Positions 1-11,176 of a stretch of DNA of 64,000 bases are shown here, in pieces (position 1 is the stretch's first letter; each line of letters starts with the position of its first letter). A program made the position numbers and the translations under genes. Location of the stretch: positions 3,038,001 through 3,102,000 of the forward strand of contig JBANAY010000001.1 in NCBI GenBank assembly GCA_037952775.1, in the 5' to 3' direction. The notes under the pieces were generated by a model. The model was not told where the DNA came from and ran no database searches. It was given only the letters and a program-made list of their open reading frames with translations. Source of the DNA: Clonostachys chloroleuca. Lineage: Eukaryota > Ascomycota > Sordariomycetes > Hypocreales > Bionectriaceae.

Positions 1-13
1 CCTCTAATTCACC

Positions 14-785
14 ATGTTCCGACACGCTCTCACCACTTCCTCTCGAGCGCTGCGCTCGGCCGCCCCCAGAATGTCAGCCACGAGCTCTTTTGGCCCCTCA
101 CAGTTCCGCATCGTGGCTGCGGCCTCTTCCAGACATTTCACACCTGCAATGGGGAGGTGGTACAGCGACGCAAAGGAGACCAAAGCTGAGGAGACTAAGG
201 AGGAGACTAAGGAGGCAAGCGCCGAGACTGACCCAGTTGCTGAGCTGAAGAAGCAGCTTGAAGCCAAGGACGCCGAAGCTCGGGAATGGAAAGTTCGTAC
301 ACAACCTACTTTTGTCTTTTCCCAATAATGTACATTTGCTGACAATTTCTAAATAGGACAAGTGCTTGCGCACCGTTGCTGACTTCCGCAATCTTCAAGA
401 TCGCACTCAGCGTGAAGTTAAGAGCGCTCGCGACTTTGCTATCCAGAAATTTGCCAAGGATCTCATCGACAGCGTCGACAACTTGGATCGTGCCTTGACC
501 ACAGTCGCACCCGAGAAGCTCAATGCTGGCAACCAAGATCTCAACAACCTACACGAAGGTATCAAGATGACTGAGACTGTGCTGATGCAGACTCTGGAGA
601 AGCACGGTCTTGAGCGTCTCAGCCCTGAGGGCGAGAAGTTCAACCCTAATGAGCACGAGGCCACCTTCATGACACCCCAGCCGGACAAGGACGACAACAC
701 CGTCTTCTTTGTTCAGCAGAAGGGCTTCAAGCTCAACGGCCGAGTGCTCCGCGCAGCCAAGGTTGGCGTTGTCAAGAACAAATAA
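14..785 (+). CDS. mge1: Mitochondrial GrpE, nucleotide exchange factor of mtHsp70
   Basis: Two exons, 14-292 and 357-785. The 64-nt intron starts GTTCGT and ends AAATAG, and the joined frame gives 235 residues, normal for the family. The N-terminus is rich in Arg, Ser and Ala and lacks acidic residues for about 50 residues, as expected of a mitochondrial presequence. A Glu/Lys/Thr-rich segment (about 55-90) leads into the long helix. Across the splice junction the text reads EWK-DKCLRTVADFRNLQDRTQREV, the GrpE dimerisation-helix signature. The C-terminal beta domain (about 190-235) ends in VLRAAKVGVV. Family knowledge: GrpE releases ADP from matrix Hsp70 (Ssc1) for protein import and folding. 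The start lies only 13 bases inside the window, so the promoter is not visible. Confidence 0.93.
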
Positions 786-1600
786 ACACCTAGCCTCCCA
801 CCCGAGAAGGCACAAGTGTGCAAGCCACACCTGTTGTAATTTTAGTTGGACACCAAAAAAAAACGGATGGCGTTGGATCAAAATGTGTAATGCTCCTCTC
901 ATGTTGACGAAAGAAAAAGATGATTTCAATGTTGTTGCATGGCGGCGGTTTTAATCATAAACAAAGACGAGACTTGTTCTTGGACGAGACGGCCCCAGAT
1001 TTTATTCGGAATGGGACAAACAATGTATATATGTATATTATATCATCTGGCTGGCGGCTTATGCGCGAGACTGATCTCGAGAGGAGAATCGCTTCCTCTC
1101 TAATCTACAAACACGAACAAACCTCTATGCGGCCCCAACAGGACCAAAGCACGAGGTTTCGCTGAACACCCCACCAACTCTTCACTCTTTTGGGCACATA
1201 CGTGACTGATAAACGGCAACAGGGGAGCTACATTGGATTTCTCGACGTTCTTGATTTACTTGCTCATAGGGACTTGATCATCGCGTGCCAGCTACACATG
1301 GCCTTCGACGGTGCTGTGGCAACGATTTGACAACTGTTGCCAACTGCCAGCATCTGCCGAGTCCGCAGACACACTGTTCTGCAGGCCTGAGCAGGCTCAC
1401 GTTAACACAACAGTGCTCATATGTAAACAAAGGCCCTCCTTCTACTACATCCTGCTTGTCCCTCGTGACGCTCTCGCCCGTGCTCAACTTCTCTCCTGTT
1501 ACCCCTTGCTTACCGACAACAATGCACGCCTTCCAAGAGCGAACAAAACATATAGCCTGAGACGCCCCTCATATTCGATAATTTGCCTACCCCCTTGGGA
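786..1600. other. Intergenic region and probable leader of the next gene
   Basis: This holds the 3' flank of the GrpE gene (A10 tract near 855-864) and the upstream region of the next gene. Short open frames between 1278 and 1560 show no recognisable protein sequence. I see no RNA gene. Confidence 0.5.
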
Positions 1601-3687
1601 ATGGCTTGTTTTCGTCTCCCTCGTTTCCGGAGAGCTCGCGCTGGTGTTTCCACAACGTGCAAGAGCACAGGTGAGACTTGTAGGGGTGACATTGAGGATG
1701 TTGAAACAAGAGAAGAAGCTACCCCAATCAAGACGAGTAAGTATACCTCTGTGTGTGTCCTTGGGTCCAATCTTGGCTCTTATGGCCGTTTGCGACGGAC
1801 TGACACAAACTCATTTACTTGCCTAGTCCGGAGAGTCCCCAGACTCAATCCGCTTTCGTTGAGAATCAGAGACAGTGAGCTATCATTTACCTTCTCTCCG
1901 ATTTAACCTTTCTTTATCCCATTTCAACACTTATCAATACATTGCTAATAATTACTCAGGGCGCGAATCAGCAGTAGAATTCCATAATTACGATGGAACC
2001 ACCACGATGAACGCAGCAGCCACATTTCTTCAAGGAGAAAACATGCCGATCATGCAGCAGAACCACCTTGGCATAGAGACAGTTGACGACTTGGAATTAG
2101 GCGACCTGGGTGGTGATGATGAGTCGCTCGCGAGCATGTCCAGGTCTAATACAGAAGCTCTAGAAATGATGGGCATCCCATTTCATTCCCCAGTCATGGG
2201 GACATTCGTTTTCCCATACCCTCCAACTCACCGCCATACAGAATTCGATCCAAAACCCACGGTAGATGAGGGTTCCAATGGCGATGTGGAGGGTTGCGAA
2301 TCCCGCCTGAGCAAGCCCAGACACGTTTTGAAAAGACGCGGCCAATACAGCATCATTCCGTTTCCCAGCACCGAGACATCTCTGCTCAACCTAGAGGAAG
2401 ACCAGAATCACCAACCAATCCCCGTTATAGGAAGCTCAAGCTCCACGAGTATCGATGAGTTGCCATTGCAATGCCATGCCGATGGCATTGTACCTCCGCC
2501 AAGCTTGTCTCACTCATCCCACTCTTCAGATTCATCTCTTCACGGTGCTGCCGCCGGATTGGCTCCCGGTTGCACTGCGCCAACCGGGTCTCGACATTGG
2601 CGCCTAACAAACTCAGCTCTAATGGCCTACAACTCAATGCGCGGGCCTTTCAGGGAAGCCGGTCGGGATGTCTACTGCTGGGCGGAGCGGTGCCAAGAAC
2701 TGAACCTCCTGAAGGTGGTGATGGATGAGGGCGAGGGTACTTACGATGAGTGGGTTATACCAATACATGGTGCTCTCACAACCAGAGCTGTAACAACCAG
2801 AAATCCCATTCCACATGTTCTTATCCCCTTTTCTTATGTTTTTCAGCCCTCGAGAGTCTTATGTTTCAGCTAACATTGATTGTATATGTAGGATCCTAGC
2901 TGATGTCAATTCCTTGTACCATAGCGAACAGCCCTCCCCAGACGATCATCCAGGGAGGAAAGATGTATTCTGTCTTCCTCGAGCGCCATATGAGCATATT
3001 CACAATCCGGATACTTCTCTATCTCATGATACTCCAGCCGCCGATCCCGTTCTTGCGCACAGCCCACGAGCTGTACAATGCCAAGTCCCACAAACCGGAC
3101 ATGAGAACTTATGCATAGACTCTGAAAATTGGGGGTATTCGGATCAGGGAGATGGGAACATCGAAGGCATTGCTCTTCCAGAGGAAGGTATCCTGCGTCA
3201 AATCTGGTCAATATCAGGCTTAAGGGAAATGTACTGACATATCAGTCCCAGATGAGTTCGTTATCTCTGATGACGAGGGCCATCCAGACGACGGCCGCAT
3301 TTCACCCTGCACGTTCCGACTGTTTACGAAGAACTGCCGCCGACGATGCGATACGCACCAGATCATTGACCAGGTGCTGCAGGTAATCATACCCCTAGCC
3401 CGTGTATCTAGGATCTTCTGTATTCACTAATCTGCTCGCAGAACTATCAGCCTAGAAATCTACGCCTCGAGACCATTGGACCCCTCGGGATGGAATATCA
3501 AGCTCCAAGATTTCCAGCCCAATACCGTCCGTTTTCTTCCGGTTCTGGTTACGCTTGTGAAGATGAAGATGGAGATGAGGATGAACAGGGGGTAGACTTG
3601 GTCCAGATGGCCAAGATCGTTACCATCGAGCATTGGGTTTTCACAGGATATTGGCCGAGTTTTTTGGACGAGGTGGCTTATGTTTGA
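1601..3687 (+). CDS. Hypothetical fungal protein, six exons
   Basis: I do not recognise this protein. Six exons fit: 1601-1736, 1827-1874, 1960-2749, 2847-3187, 3246-3382 and 3442-3687. All five introns have GT-AG ends, phases are preserved, and the total of 1698 nt gives 565 residues. Introns ending at 3245 (branch CTGAC) and 3441 are the most secure. The third donor (GTGGGT at 2750) is weaker but is the only one found that keeps frame with the strong acceptor TTTTTCAG at 2846. The N-terminus is basic (Arg/Ser/Thr). The middle is acidic and Ser-rich with low complexity, and the C-terminus has an acidic stretch (CEDEDGDEDEQ) before an aromatic-rich end. There is no signal peptide or membrane helix. 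If exons 1-2 are leader only, translation would start at ATG 2008. It converges on the Rfc1 gene 116 bp away. Confidence 0.7.
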
Positions 3688-3803
3688 AGGTCTTGACCAC
3701 ATATCGTGATAAGCAATAGGTATATACCCGTCAATAGCAAAATACATGTATGACCCCAAAATGATTATTACTCTAACTTTACAATGAAGCGCATGCAACC
3801 AGT

Positions 3804-6800
3804 TTATTTCTTGCCTTTCCCCTTCGTTCCCGACGCCTTGGGTTTGGCCGCGGCTTTTGTTGTTTTCTTCGCCGGCTTCTTGGCCTTGGGTTGTTTGATG
3901 TATTTATCCTTCTTCAAATCAAGCTCTTCATCATCAGCTTCCGGAGCTTCGACGACCTCGGCTTCATCTTCCTCCTCAATAGCCTCCTCCAGGTCAGGGG
4001 CCTCCTTGGCCTGGACCTTCGGGGCTGTGACATTGCTTGCCTTGATGAATGGGACCGGGTGGTTCATCGAGTTATACCTGTCAAGAGTTAGTAAAGTTCA
4101 GGGAGTGCCTCAGTAGGAGTGGTGATGAGCAAACTTACGTTCTAGTAAAGGCAGCTTTGACCTTTGAATCAACAGACACATTACCCTCATCCATATAACC
4201 AACACCAAGTTCCTGGATGGCGTCTACGTCGTCTCGGGTGAGGTAATAACTATCCATGAGCTCGATAATGTCGGAAACAGCTTCGTTACCGTCACGCTCA
4301 AGTCGTTTGACTATTTGGTCCCAGAGCACGGGAAGGTATTCCTGTCTGACCTCATTGTGATCGCCAGATGATTTAAGACGCATATGAGAATGAAGCTCCC
4401 GAGTGTAGCGTCCCAGTTTCCCTGTTTTACTGTTATTTCCAAGCCAGCTCGTGAAGTCTGAGCCCATGAGTTGGCCAGCAATAAAGCTTGCAGGTCGAAC
4501 TGTGCTAAAAACAGCATGTGTTGGCATGAGGCTCCAGTGTTGTTGAGGGCCATGGATCATTCTGTCCACCAGGTCTCCGTCACTGATGCTCTCAGCAGCC
4601 TTGTCAAAGAGTTCCAAAGCCTTCAACTTTTCTTGTCGTTTGTTGTAGCCTTGGCCATTCAAGGCCATTGGCTTAGTCTTAAGGTAATTTTCTTGGATCA
4701 TGAGGAAGCTGAATTCATGATCGTTGAAATACAACTCAATCTTGTCATTGAGGGTCGACTTGCTGGCTGGTGCAAATAGTCCACCAGCCAACATTTTTTG
4801 GCAAATGTCCCAAGGTTTCAACACAACGTGTTTCTCCCACGCTTTGCTCATTGCCTTTCCTTTGTCAAAATCCATACTTTTCTGGTCGAGCTTTGCTGTA
4901 GAAATCATATTAATGATCTGCCGGATATCCTTGTTGCTCCCTTCGATGAGAGCATCAACGACAGGAACTGGTAATTTCAATCCCTCTCTATGGCATATAG
5001 TCATGATGCGGCCTCTGACCTGCTCGACCGTTGGGCGGTTGAATCTTATATCCAGGGCCACATGGTCGAAAGGCTTCATCTTTGGCAGTTTGCGCTCATT
5101 GCAAATCAAGATGAGCGGGATTTCGGTCTTTTTGCAAAACTTTGCCAACGCACCAACGCCACCACGATCACCTGCCGACATACCATCGACCTCATCCATG
5201 ATGAGCACAATCTTTTTCTTTGTCGAGTCCACAGATTTACCATCGCCTGCAAAAAATCCGAGGAGCGAGGTGTTGTTCATCACATCACTAACACCGGCTT
5301 CAACTAGCTTTTTGCTTCTAGAGTCGCTCGCGTTGCTCTCTAGAACATCATAACCCTCAAGCTTAGCCGCAAGATGTGCGGCTGTCGTCTTGCCGATGCC
5401 AGGTGGGCCAGAGAGTATGATAGCACGAGCTCCGAGCAGTCCATCAGCTCCCCGTCGTTGGAAATCGTATTTTTTCGCCGTCGCCCAGCCCTGCAGCCAT
5501 TTCTGTATCTTTTCAACCTGCCCCTTGTTTCCGCATATATGGCTTAGCTGCGTTGGGGCGTACTTAGTGGTCAACAGTTGGGCAACTGGAGCTGGTGGGA
5601 GAACCGCCGACTTGCCCGTGACCCCTCGAGCAGCGGCAGCTTTTTTCGCCGCCTTCGCTGCCTCCAATTGTTTAGCCTTCTCTTCCGCTTCCATTTCAGC
5701 AATTTGTTTCTTCATCTTTTCTTCATCTGCCTTCTTTTTTCTTGCGCCTTTTGAGCTCCTTTACCTGAGCCACCGAAGGCAGGAAGTTTGCGGATAAGAT
5801 CAAATAGTCCATTTTCGTCGATCGTCTTGATTCCCAGTGACTTAATTTTGGACAGCTTGCTTGGGCCAGCGTCTTCGCCAAGAACAACAAAGCTTGTCTT
5901 GCTACTGGGTTGTCCAGTAACTTTACCTCCATACCGCTTCACCAATGCCTGCGCTTCCTCTCGAGCAATTGTTTGCAAGACGCCGGTGAAAACAAAGGTG
6001 AGGCCGCTCAAACATTCCTCTTCGCCATCTGGTATATCTGCCGAACCTCCCATAGGCTGAACAGCTGAGTTTCCACCACCATTTGCTTTTCTCCAGTCAA
6101 ACTTAGCATTGGGATCCTTTGGCGGAGGTGTTGGTGCTCGAACTGTCGTAACGCTATTGAGAATGTCTTGAATCTCGGCATCTTCGGGTTCATCTGGCTT
6201 TTTCGTCCGCGGAGCTCGTGGCTTCGCAGGGGTCTTCCGCTTCTTTGGCGCCTCTTCTTCAGATTCTTCCGTGTCGGGTTCGGGGGTTTTTCGCTTTTTC
6301 GCCGCTGAGGGCTTTGAAGGCTTCTTTTCATCACCGGCAGCTGAAGCTCGAGCTCGAGATGCCACTCGTTTCGGTTGAGGAAGAACATCTTCATCCGAAT
6401 CATCCTCCACATAATCGTCATTTTTGCGCTTACCACGACCCTTTGTGTCAGCAGCGAAAATATCATCTGCGTCTTCATCGGCGTCATCCATATAGGCGTC
6501 TTCATCATCATTGGCTGCGTGGCGAGAATAACTAATAGCCGTTCGCTTTTTCGTAGGTGAGGCGCTCTTGTCGGGGCCAGCTTGGGATTTCGAGGGTAGG
6601 TTCCTTCCTCGAGGGCTAGATCTGACCGGAACGTCTGTTTTCTTCTCCTCTTTCTTCAGGGAGGAGGTCGTTGATCGTGTGGTGGAAGAATCATTTGTCT
6701 CGGTTGAGGCAAAATAATCCTCGGCGGAAATTGATACGCCTGCAGGCTTGCTATCTCTGGGAACTCAAAGTCAGAAACCAAGTGCTTTCTTTGAATGAAA

Positions 6801-7089
6801 CGAACATACCCTGCTTTTTTCTTCGTGGAAGCTTTCGGCTCTGGGCGCTTCTGTCTGCCCATAATGTTAGCATTGTCTCGAAGTGATCTGAACAACTGAT
6901 GTCGAACGCACTCAGCCTCCTCATCATCGCTCTCGTCAATAACTTTTCGGTTTTCTGGACTACGTGAGCAATTGAACAAGGAATTGGTATTGTGCATTTC
7001 CTACTTGAACGTTTGGTCTCTACCGGCTTCGGCGTAGGTTTTGGGGCAGCACCGCCCTTAGGACCAAAGAAAGATCGAATATCAGGCAT
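3804..7089 (-). CDS. rfc1: Replication factor C large subunit (Rfc1), one apparent frameshift
   Basis: This is the large subunit of the clamp loader that opens PCNA at primer-template junctions. Exons on the minus strand are 7089-7005, 6954-6912, 6854-6810, 6750-4139 and 4077-3804. The N-terminal DIRSFF resembles a PCNA-interacting box. A basic/acidic linker follows, then a BRCT domain (about residues 305-385, LSGLTFVFTG). The AAA+ ATPase has Walker A GPPGIGKTT (about 505) and Walker B LIMDEVDG (about 570). The Rfc1-specific collar follows, with an acidic tail and a Lys/Ala-rich basic C-terminus. The coding length is 3059 nt, one short of 1020 codons. The frame breaks in the linker after the BRCT domain, in a run of six T (5735-5740, plus strand). 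One extra A on the coding strand restores a continuous 1019-residue protein, about the size of fungal Rfc1. The gene is divergent from L16. Confidence 0.93.
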
Positions 7090-7528
7090 TATGAACGGAA
7101 ATTAAGAAGTATGAAGCGAAAGTTGTATCAACAAAGCCCACGGCGTTGCATCTTTCAAGGGAAATCAATTTCACAAGGCGAGCTTGGCGCGTGGGTGCGT
7201 ATTAAAAGGAATTATTGTCGAGATGAAAGCAGGCAGCAGCCAGTGAGTGACGTTAAAGACTTGGTTAATTAGCAGGGTGGTGAGACGCGAAGATGACGCG
7301 AGATGCGTGACCTGCTTAAGAGGTCAGGTGTACCTTGGTACTTGCCAGCTTGAAGGCAGCAGTCGCAGCACTGCAAGAAGTGGGTAACTTCCCTCCCAAG
7401 CAATAGCAAGCCTAGCCAGTCAGGTCTCGATTTGCGCCCCACACCAACGACACCTTGAGAAGAATTTCCAATTGCCAGACAGGTCAAGCTATCTGCCCAG
7501 AAGGTGCCCAATCGACAATTGGCGAACG
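7090..7528. promoter_or_regulatory. Bidirectional intergenic region, rfc1 / L16
   Basis: This 439-bp region separates two divergent start codons and must hold both promoters. Apart from the MCB-like cluster I see no clear TATA box. Confidence 0.6.
7188..7301. promoter_or_regulatory. Cluster of three ACGCG (MCB-like) motifs upstream of rfc1
   Basis: ACGCGA occurs at 7285-7290 and again at 7296-7301, 11 bp apart or about one helical turn. A third ACGCG is on the minus strand at 7188-7192, 96 bp before the rfc1 ATG. MCB elements (ACGCGT/ACGCGN) are bound by MBF and drive G1/S expression of replication genes in yeasts. Function here is inferred. The region is shared with the divergent L16 gene. 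Confidence 0.45.
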
Positions 7529-8364
7529 ATGAAGCCCGTCAACATGTCAACACTACTCGGGTCTTTCCAGGCACTGAGCCTCCGAACCTCTACACCTTTG
7601 CGCCTACTCCGGGCCCCCATCCAGGGACAAACACAGCAACTCCAAAATGCCAGGGCTTTCTCGACCACGACTCCGGCCCTCGGCAATTGGCTTGAGCCAA
7701 ATATCGACAGGAAGAAGAAGATGGCCAAGGGTCGCCCCCGCGTCCCCACCGGAGGCTCGGTCAAAGGCACAACAGTGATCTGGGGCGATTTCGGAATCCG
7801 CATGGTCGATCATGATCGCAGAATCAGCGCAAAGCACCTAAAGATGGCCGAAGACACAATCAAGACCCGACTACGTGGAGAGAGATTCCGCCTGTATAAG
7901 CGCAAGTGCTGCAATGTTGGCGTCTACGCCAGCGGCAACGATGTGAGGATCAGGACAGGTCAAACTGTGGAATGTCGAGGCTAACCTGTTTCTCAAACCA
8001 GATGCGTATGGGTAAGGGTAAGGGTTCGTTTGATCATTGGGCAACTAGAATGGCTGTGAGCCAAGTTCTGTTTGAGCTCAGGGGCAAAGTCCACGAGCAA
8101 GTCGTTCGAGATGCTTTCCGCCTGGCGGGAAACAAGCTGCCAGGTCAGTATAGTCACGAAAGTCCAACATACATCATCGCTAACCATTCTTTGACAGGTC
8201 AATGGGAGTTTGTCAAGAAGGGAGATCCCCCAGTCGTCGGGATCACGAAGTTGGATGGTGTGACTCTCGAAGAGTTGAAACGCCCAAGAAGGGTGGTACC
8301 AACTGAGTTGGCTGGAACTTCCACCGAGCCTGAGGTTACAGAAAGCCCCTCAAAGACGCCCTGA
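7529..8364 (+). CDS. mrpl16: Mitochondrial large-subunit ribosomal protein L16
   Basis: Three exons, 7529-7942, 8002-8143 and 8198-8364, give 240 residues. Intron 1 (GTGAGG donor, CTAAC branch) joins YASGND to MRMGKGKGSFDHWA, the hallmark L16 motif. Intron 2 (54 nt, GTCAGT...CTAACC...TTGACAG) joins NKLPG to QWEFVKK. An Arg/Ser-rich presequence (about 1-50, ending near ARAFSTTTP) precedes the ribosomal core, which starts at RKKKMAKGRPRVP. The core is similar to bacterial L16, which sits at the A/P-site region of the 50S subunit. The C-terminal extension after KLDGVTLEELKRP is fungal-type. ATG 7544 is an alternative start five codons downstream. Intron 2 is a multiple of three with no stop, so retention would add 18 residues rather than truncate. 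Confidence 0.92.
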
Positions 8365-8803
8365 GCATCGTTTTTCATACGATTCTTGGGCGCATAATCA
8401 TGTATTCAATGGGTTCAATTTGACCCCAGTGTAACCACTATCACGAAAGAAAGCATCGTCATGTAAATATTTAGACAGGTCTCACAAACACTGTTTACAC
8501 TGTACACCGTTTTTGAAGATTGCCAGAGCCTTTAGACAATCTCCCAATCCTAACATGAAATTGGCCACTTGCTCGTAATATTCCAGGCAATGCGGCTGTA
8601 CAAGTCGCATGTCGTGGGTCGCTGATGTACATTGTACCTTCAGGCAACTCCCGGTGGTCCGTGCACTCACAGAAAGCAACATGCCCGTGCACCTGCCACT
8701 TAACGCGATCGACGCGTCTTCCAGAATGCTCATCTTTTGATTTTGACCCATCAGCTTAATTGAGTTCATCCATCACCAGAACGTAACTTCAAAATCAACG
8801 ATC
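8365..8803. other. Intergenic region, L16 / rfc5
   Basis: This holds the L16 3' flank and the rfc5 promoter. I see no gene. The only motif I would mark is the MCB pair at 8703-8717. Confidence 0.5.
8703..8717. promoter_or_regulatory. Paired MCB motifs upstream of rfc5
   Basis: ACGCGA at 8703-8708 and a perfect MluI cell-cycle box ACGCGT at 8712-8717 lie 87-101 bp before the rfc5 ATG. The element matches the type seen upstream of rfc1. A role in G1/S control is inferred from yeast MBF biology. Confidence 0.5.
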
Positions 8804-9999
8804 ATGGCTCTCATCGTGGATAAGCATCGGCCACGGTCATTGGATACATTGACCTATCACCATGAGTTATCAGAACGCCTCAGATCTCTTGTACGCTCTT
8901 GCACATCGAGTCAAGTATCACGGTCTGCTAACCCAACCGGTTACTAGGCGCAAAGCAGCGATTTCCCACATCTCCTTGTTTACGGCCCGTCTGGGGCAGG
9001 GAAGAAGACGAGAATAGTAGCGACTTTAAAGGAGCTATACGGACCTGGTGTGGAAAAGATCAAGATCGACGCCCGTGTTTTCCAGACATCCAGCAATCGC
9101 AAACTCGAGTTCAACATTGTCTCATCCATCTACCACATGGAGATAACGCCTTCGGATGTGGGAAATTATGACAGAGTCGTTGTGCAGGATCTGTTAAAGG
9201 AGGTCGCCCAAACCCAACAGGTCGACCAGTCGGCGAAGCAACGGTTCAAGGTCGTCGTCATCAACGAAGCCGACCATCTCACACGCGACGCCCAAGCAGC
9301 CCTTCGCCGTACGATGGAGAAATACTCGCCCAATCTACGATTGATTCTTCTAGCAAACTCGACTGCGAATATCATCGCTCCTATTCGGTCCAGAACGCTG
9401 CTGGTAAGAGTAGCAGCGCCGACACACGAACAGATTTGCGACGTTCTCGCTCAATCTGCCAAAAAACAAAACTGGCCAGTTGCAAAGGGGCTTCATCAGC
9501 GGATAGCCATTGAAAGTGGTCGCAATCTGCGAAGGGCGCTCCTCATGTACGAAGCCGTTCATGCCCAAAAGTAAGTGAAGATGATTTAAGAAACTCTATG
9601 GCCATAAGGTAGCATTGAAAGCTAATCAAATACGATTTCTCCTACGACAGTGAAAAGGTTTCAGACAACACCCCAATCCCACCCGCCGACTGGGAAGCTC
9701 TCATTGGCCAAATTGCCAAGGAAATTATCGAAGAGCACACTCCTAATCGTATACTACAAGTACGCGCCAAACTATATGATTTGTTAACACACTGCATCCC
9801 ACCAACAACGATCCTAAAAACTCTCACCTTTAAATTGTTAGCCCTTGTGGACGATGGCCTCAAGGGCGATGTGATTTACTGGTCGGCTTTCTTTGAGCAT
9901 CGGGTCAAGACGGGCACGAAGGTCATATTTCATCTCGAGGCCTTTGTTGCTAAGTTCATGAGAATCTTGGAAATGTACCTAATGAGTGTAGATCTATAG
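8804..9999 (+). CDS. rfc5: Replication factor C subunit 5 (clamp loader small subunit)
   Basis: Three exons, 8804-8890, 8948-9570 and 9651-9999, give 352 residues, the usual size. The protein starts ALIVDKHRPRSLD (RFC box I; His replaces the usual Tyr). It continues with Walker A GPSGAGKKT (about 42-50), the Rfc5-type NRKLEFNIVSSIYHMEITPSD block, and a degenerate Walker B NEADHLT (about 135). Sensor/SRC segments are AALRRTMEKYSPNLRL and IAPIRSRTLLVRV. The C-terminal collar helices follow. In budding yeast Rfc5 (human RFC3) is the ATPase-poor subunit of RFC and of the alternative Rad24, Ctf18 and Elg1 loaders. It lies 1.7 kb from rfc1, with only L16 between them. Confidence 0.95.
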
Positions 10000-11176
10000 C
10001 CTGTTGCAAATGGGGAAGTTATGGTGTATGGCGTCCAGTCAACGATTTTTTCGATCTGTCTGGCATTGACCCCAAAGTCCAGCCCGCGGAGCAAGCGCAT
10101 CACAGGCATTCCATTCGTGACCACACACAACCTGGGAACGTGGTGTGTGTTTCGGTCTTGCCTGTGGAGGCATGGCTGAGGCTTTAGTTAATTAAAAGTG
10201 CAATTCATCAGTCTATCTGGCACTTGACTCTTTACATGTATTTTCTCCAAGCTGAAAAGCACTGTTCCTACTTAGCTAGGTGCCAGGTTCTCAATTGCCA
10301 ACTGGCCGGAATGGAACAGCTTCAAGCTCATGATTTTTCTCATTTAGTAGAGATGTGCTTCAGTTCTTTCGGTGTTGGCAGTGCCAGAACCAGGGTTTGG
10401 TGTCACGTCACTTCTTATATAGTTTTGCACGATCGTGAAGAGATCTTTGTGCGCTAGTAATCTTGGTTCAAGAACAACTGGTAGAGCATAATTAAGCGCC
10501 GGAAATGCCCATTAACATCACATGGATGACTGCCCTAGACAATTATAGTGCCTTGTCTTCATAACCCAACGATCCGAGGGCACGGATGAATCTCTTGTGC
10601 CAGCCTAGTTCCCCCACCATGCCCGCCTAAAGCGCCGCACTCTTTAGTGGATGCTCGCTTGTCTGCCCTCTTGGCGGCGGCAAACTGTGCCCTTTGGTTG
10701 GCAGTTCACCTGATTGCCGGCTAGAGAAGCTAGCAAGCTCAGCTGTTTCGGGTAATGTGGGCGGATTTCAGATTCTGCCGTTGGTCAGCCCAGTTTCCTT
10801 TGCTGGATGTCACTGAGCCTCAAAATATACCACGCTACAAGGTTCAGAATATGCAGTTGGTTCTACGTTGCAGAATCCTCCCTAATGCACACTCTTGGCC
10901 GCCCACATGATTTCCTCCAGCCAGCAGGCAATTCATTCCGTAGCCCAATAGTTGCATTAAACGACCCGTAAAAATTTAACAGCGTTGGCGCTTAAAAGTC
11001 ACATCTCGCCCATCCGGGGAACTAACCTTGTAAAACCGGCATGCTGTGATACATCTCAGCCAACAGAACTGAGGGGCGTAATATAGAGTACCTAGACGCA
11101 CAGGCAACCAGCCCCCATTTTCCAGTCCCAGTATTAAAGCCACACAATGAACAGATGAACAGTGTCTTCATCGTTC
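10000..11176. other. Intergenic region
   Basis: Nothing recognisable is present. Open frames are short and have no protein-like composition. Near the right end there are two upstream ATGs at 11147 (a three-codon frame) and 11155 (out of frame), just before the DUF3433 start. They may act as small upstream ORFs if transcribed. Confidence 0.45.

Noticed and set aside
1311..1826. 171-codon plus-strand frame upstream of the orphan gene
   Set aside because: It overlaps the better-supported exon 1 in another frame and shows no conserved sequence. More likely leader.
5718..5757. 38-nt intron restoring the rfc1 frame
   Set aside because: It keeps phase, but it is too short, purine-rich and without a branch site. 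A missing A in the A6 run is the simpler reading.
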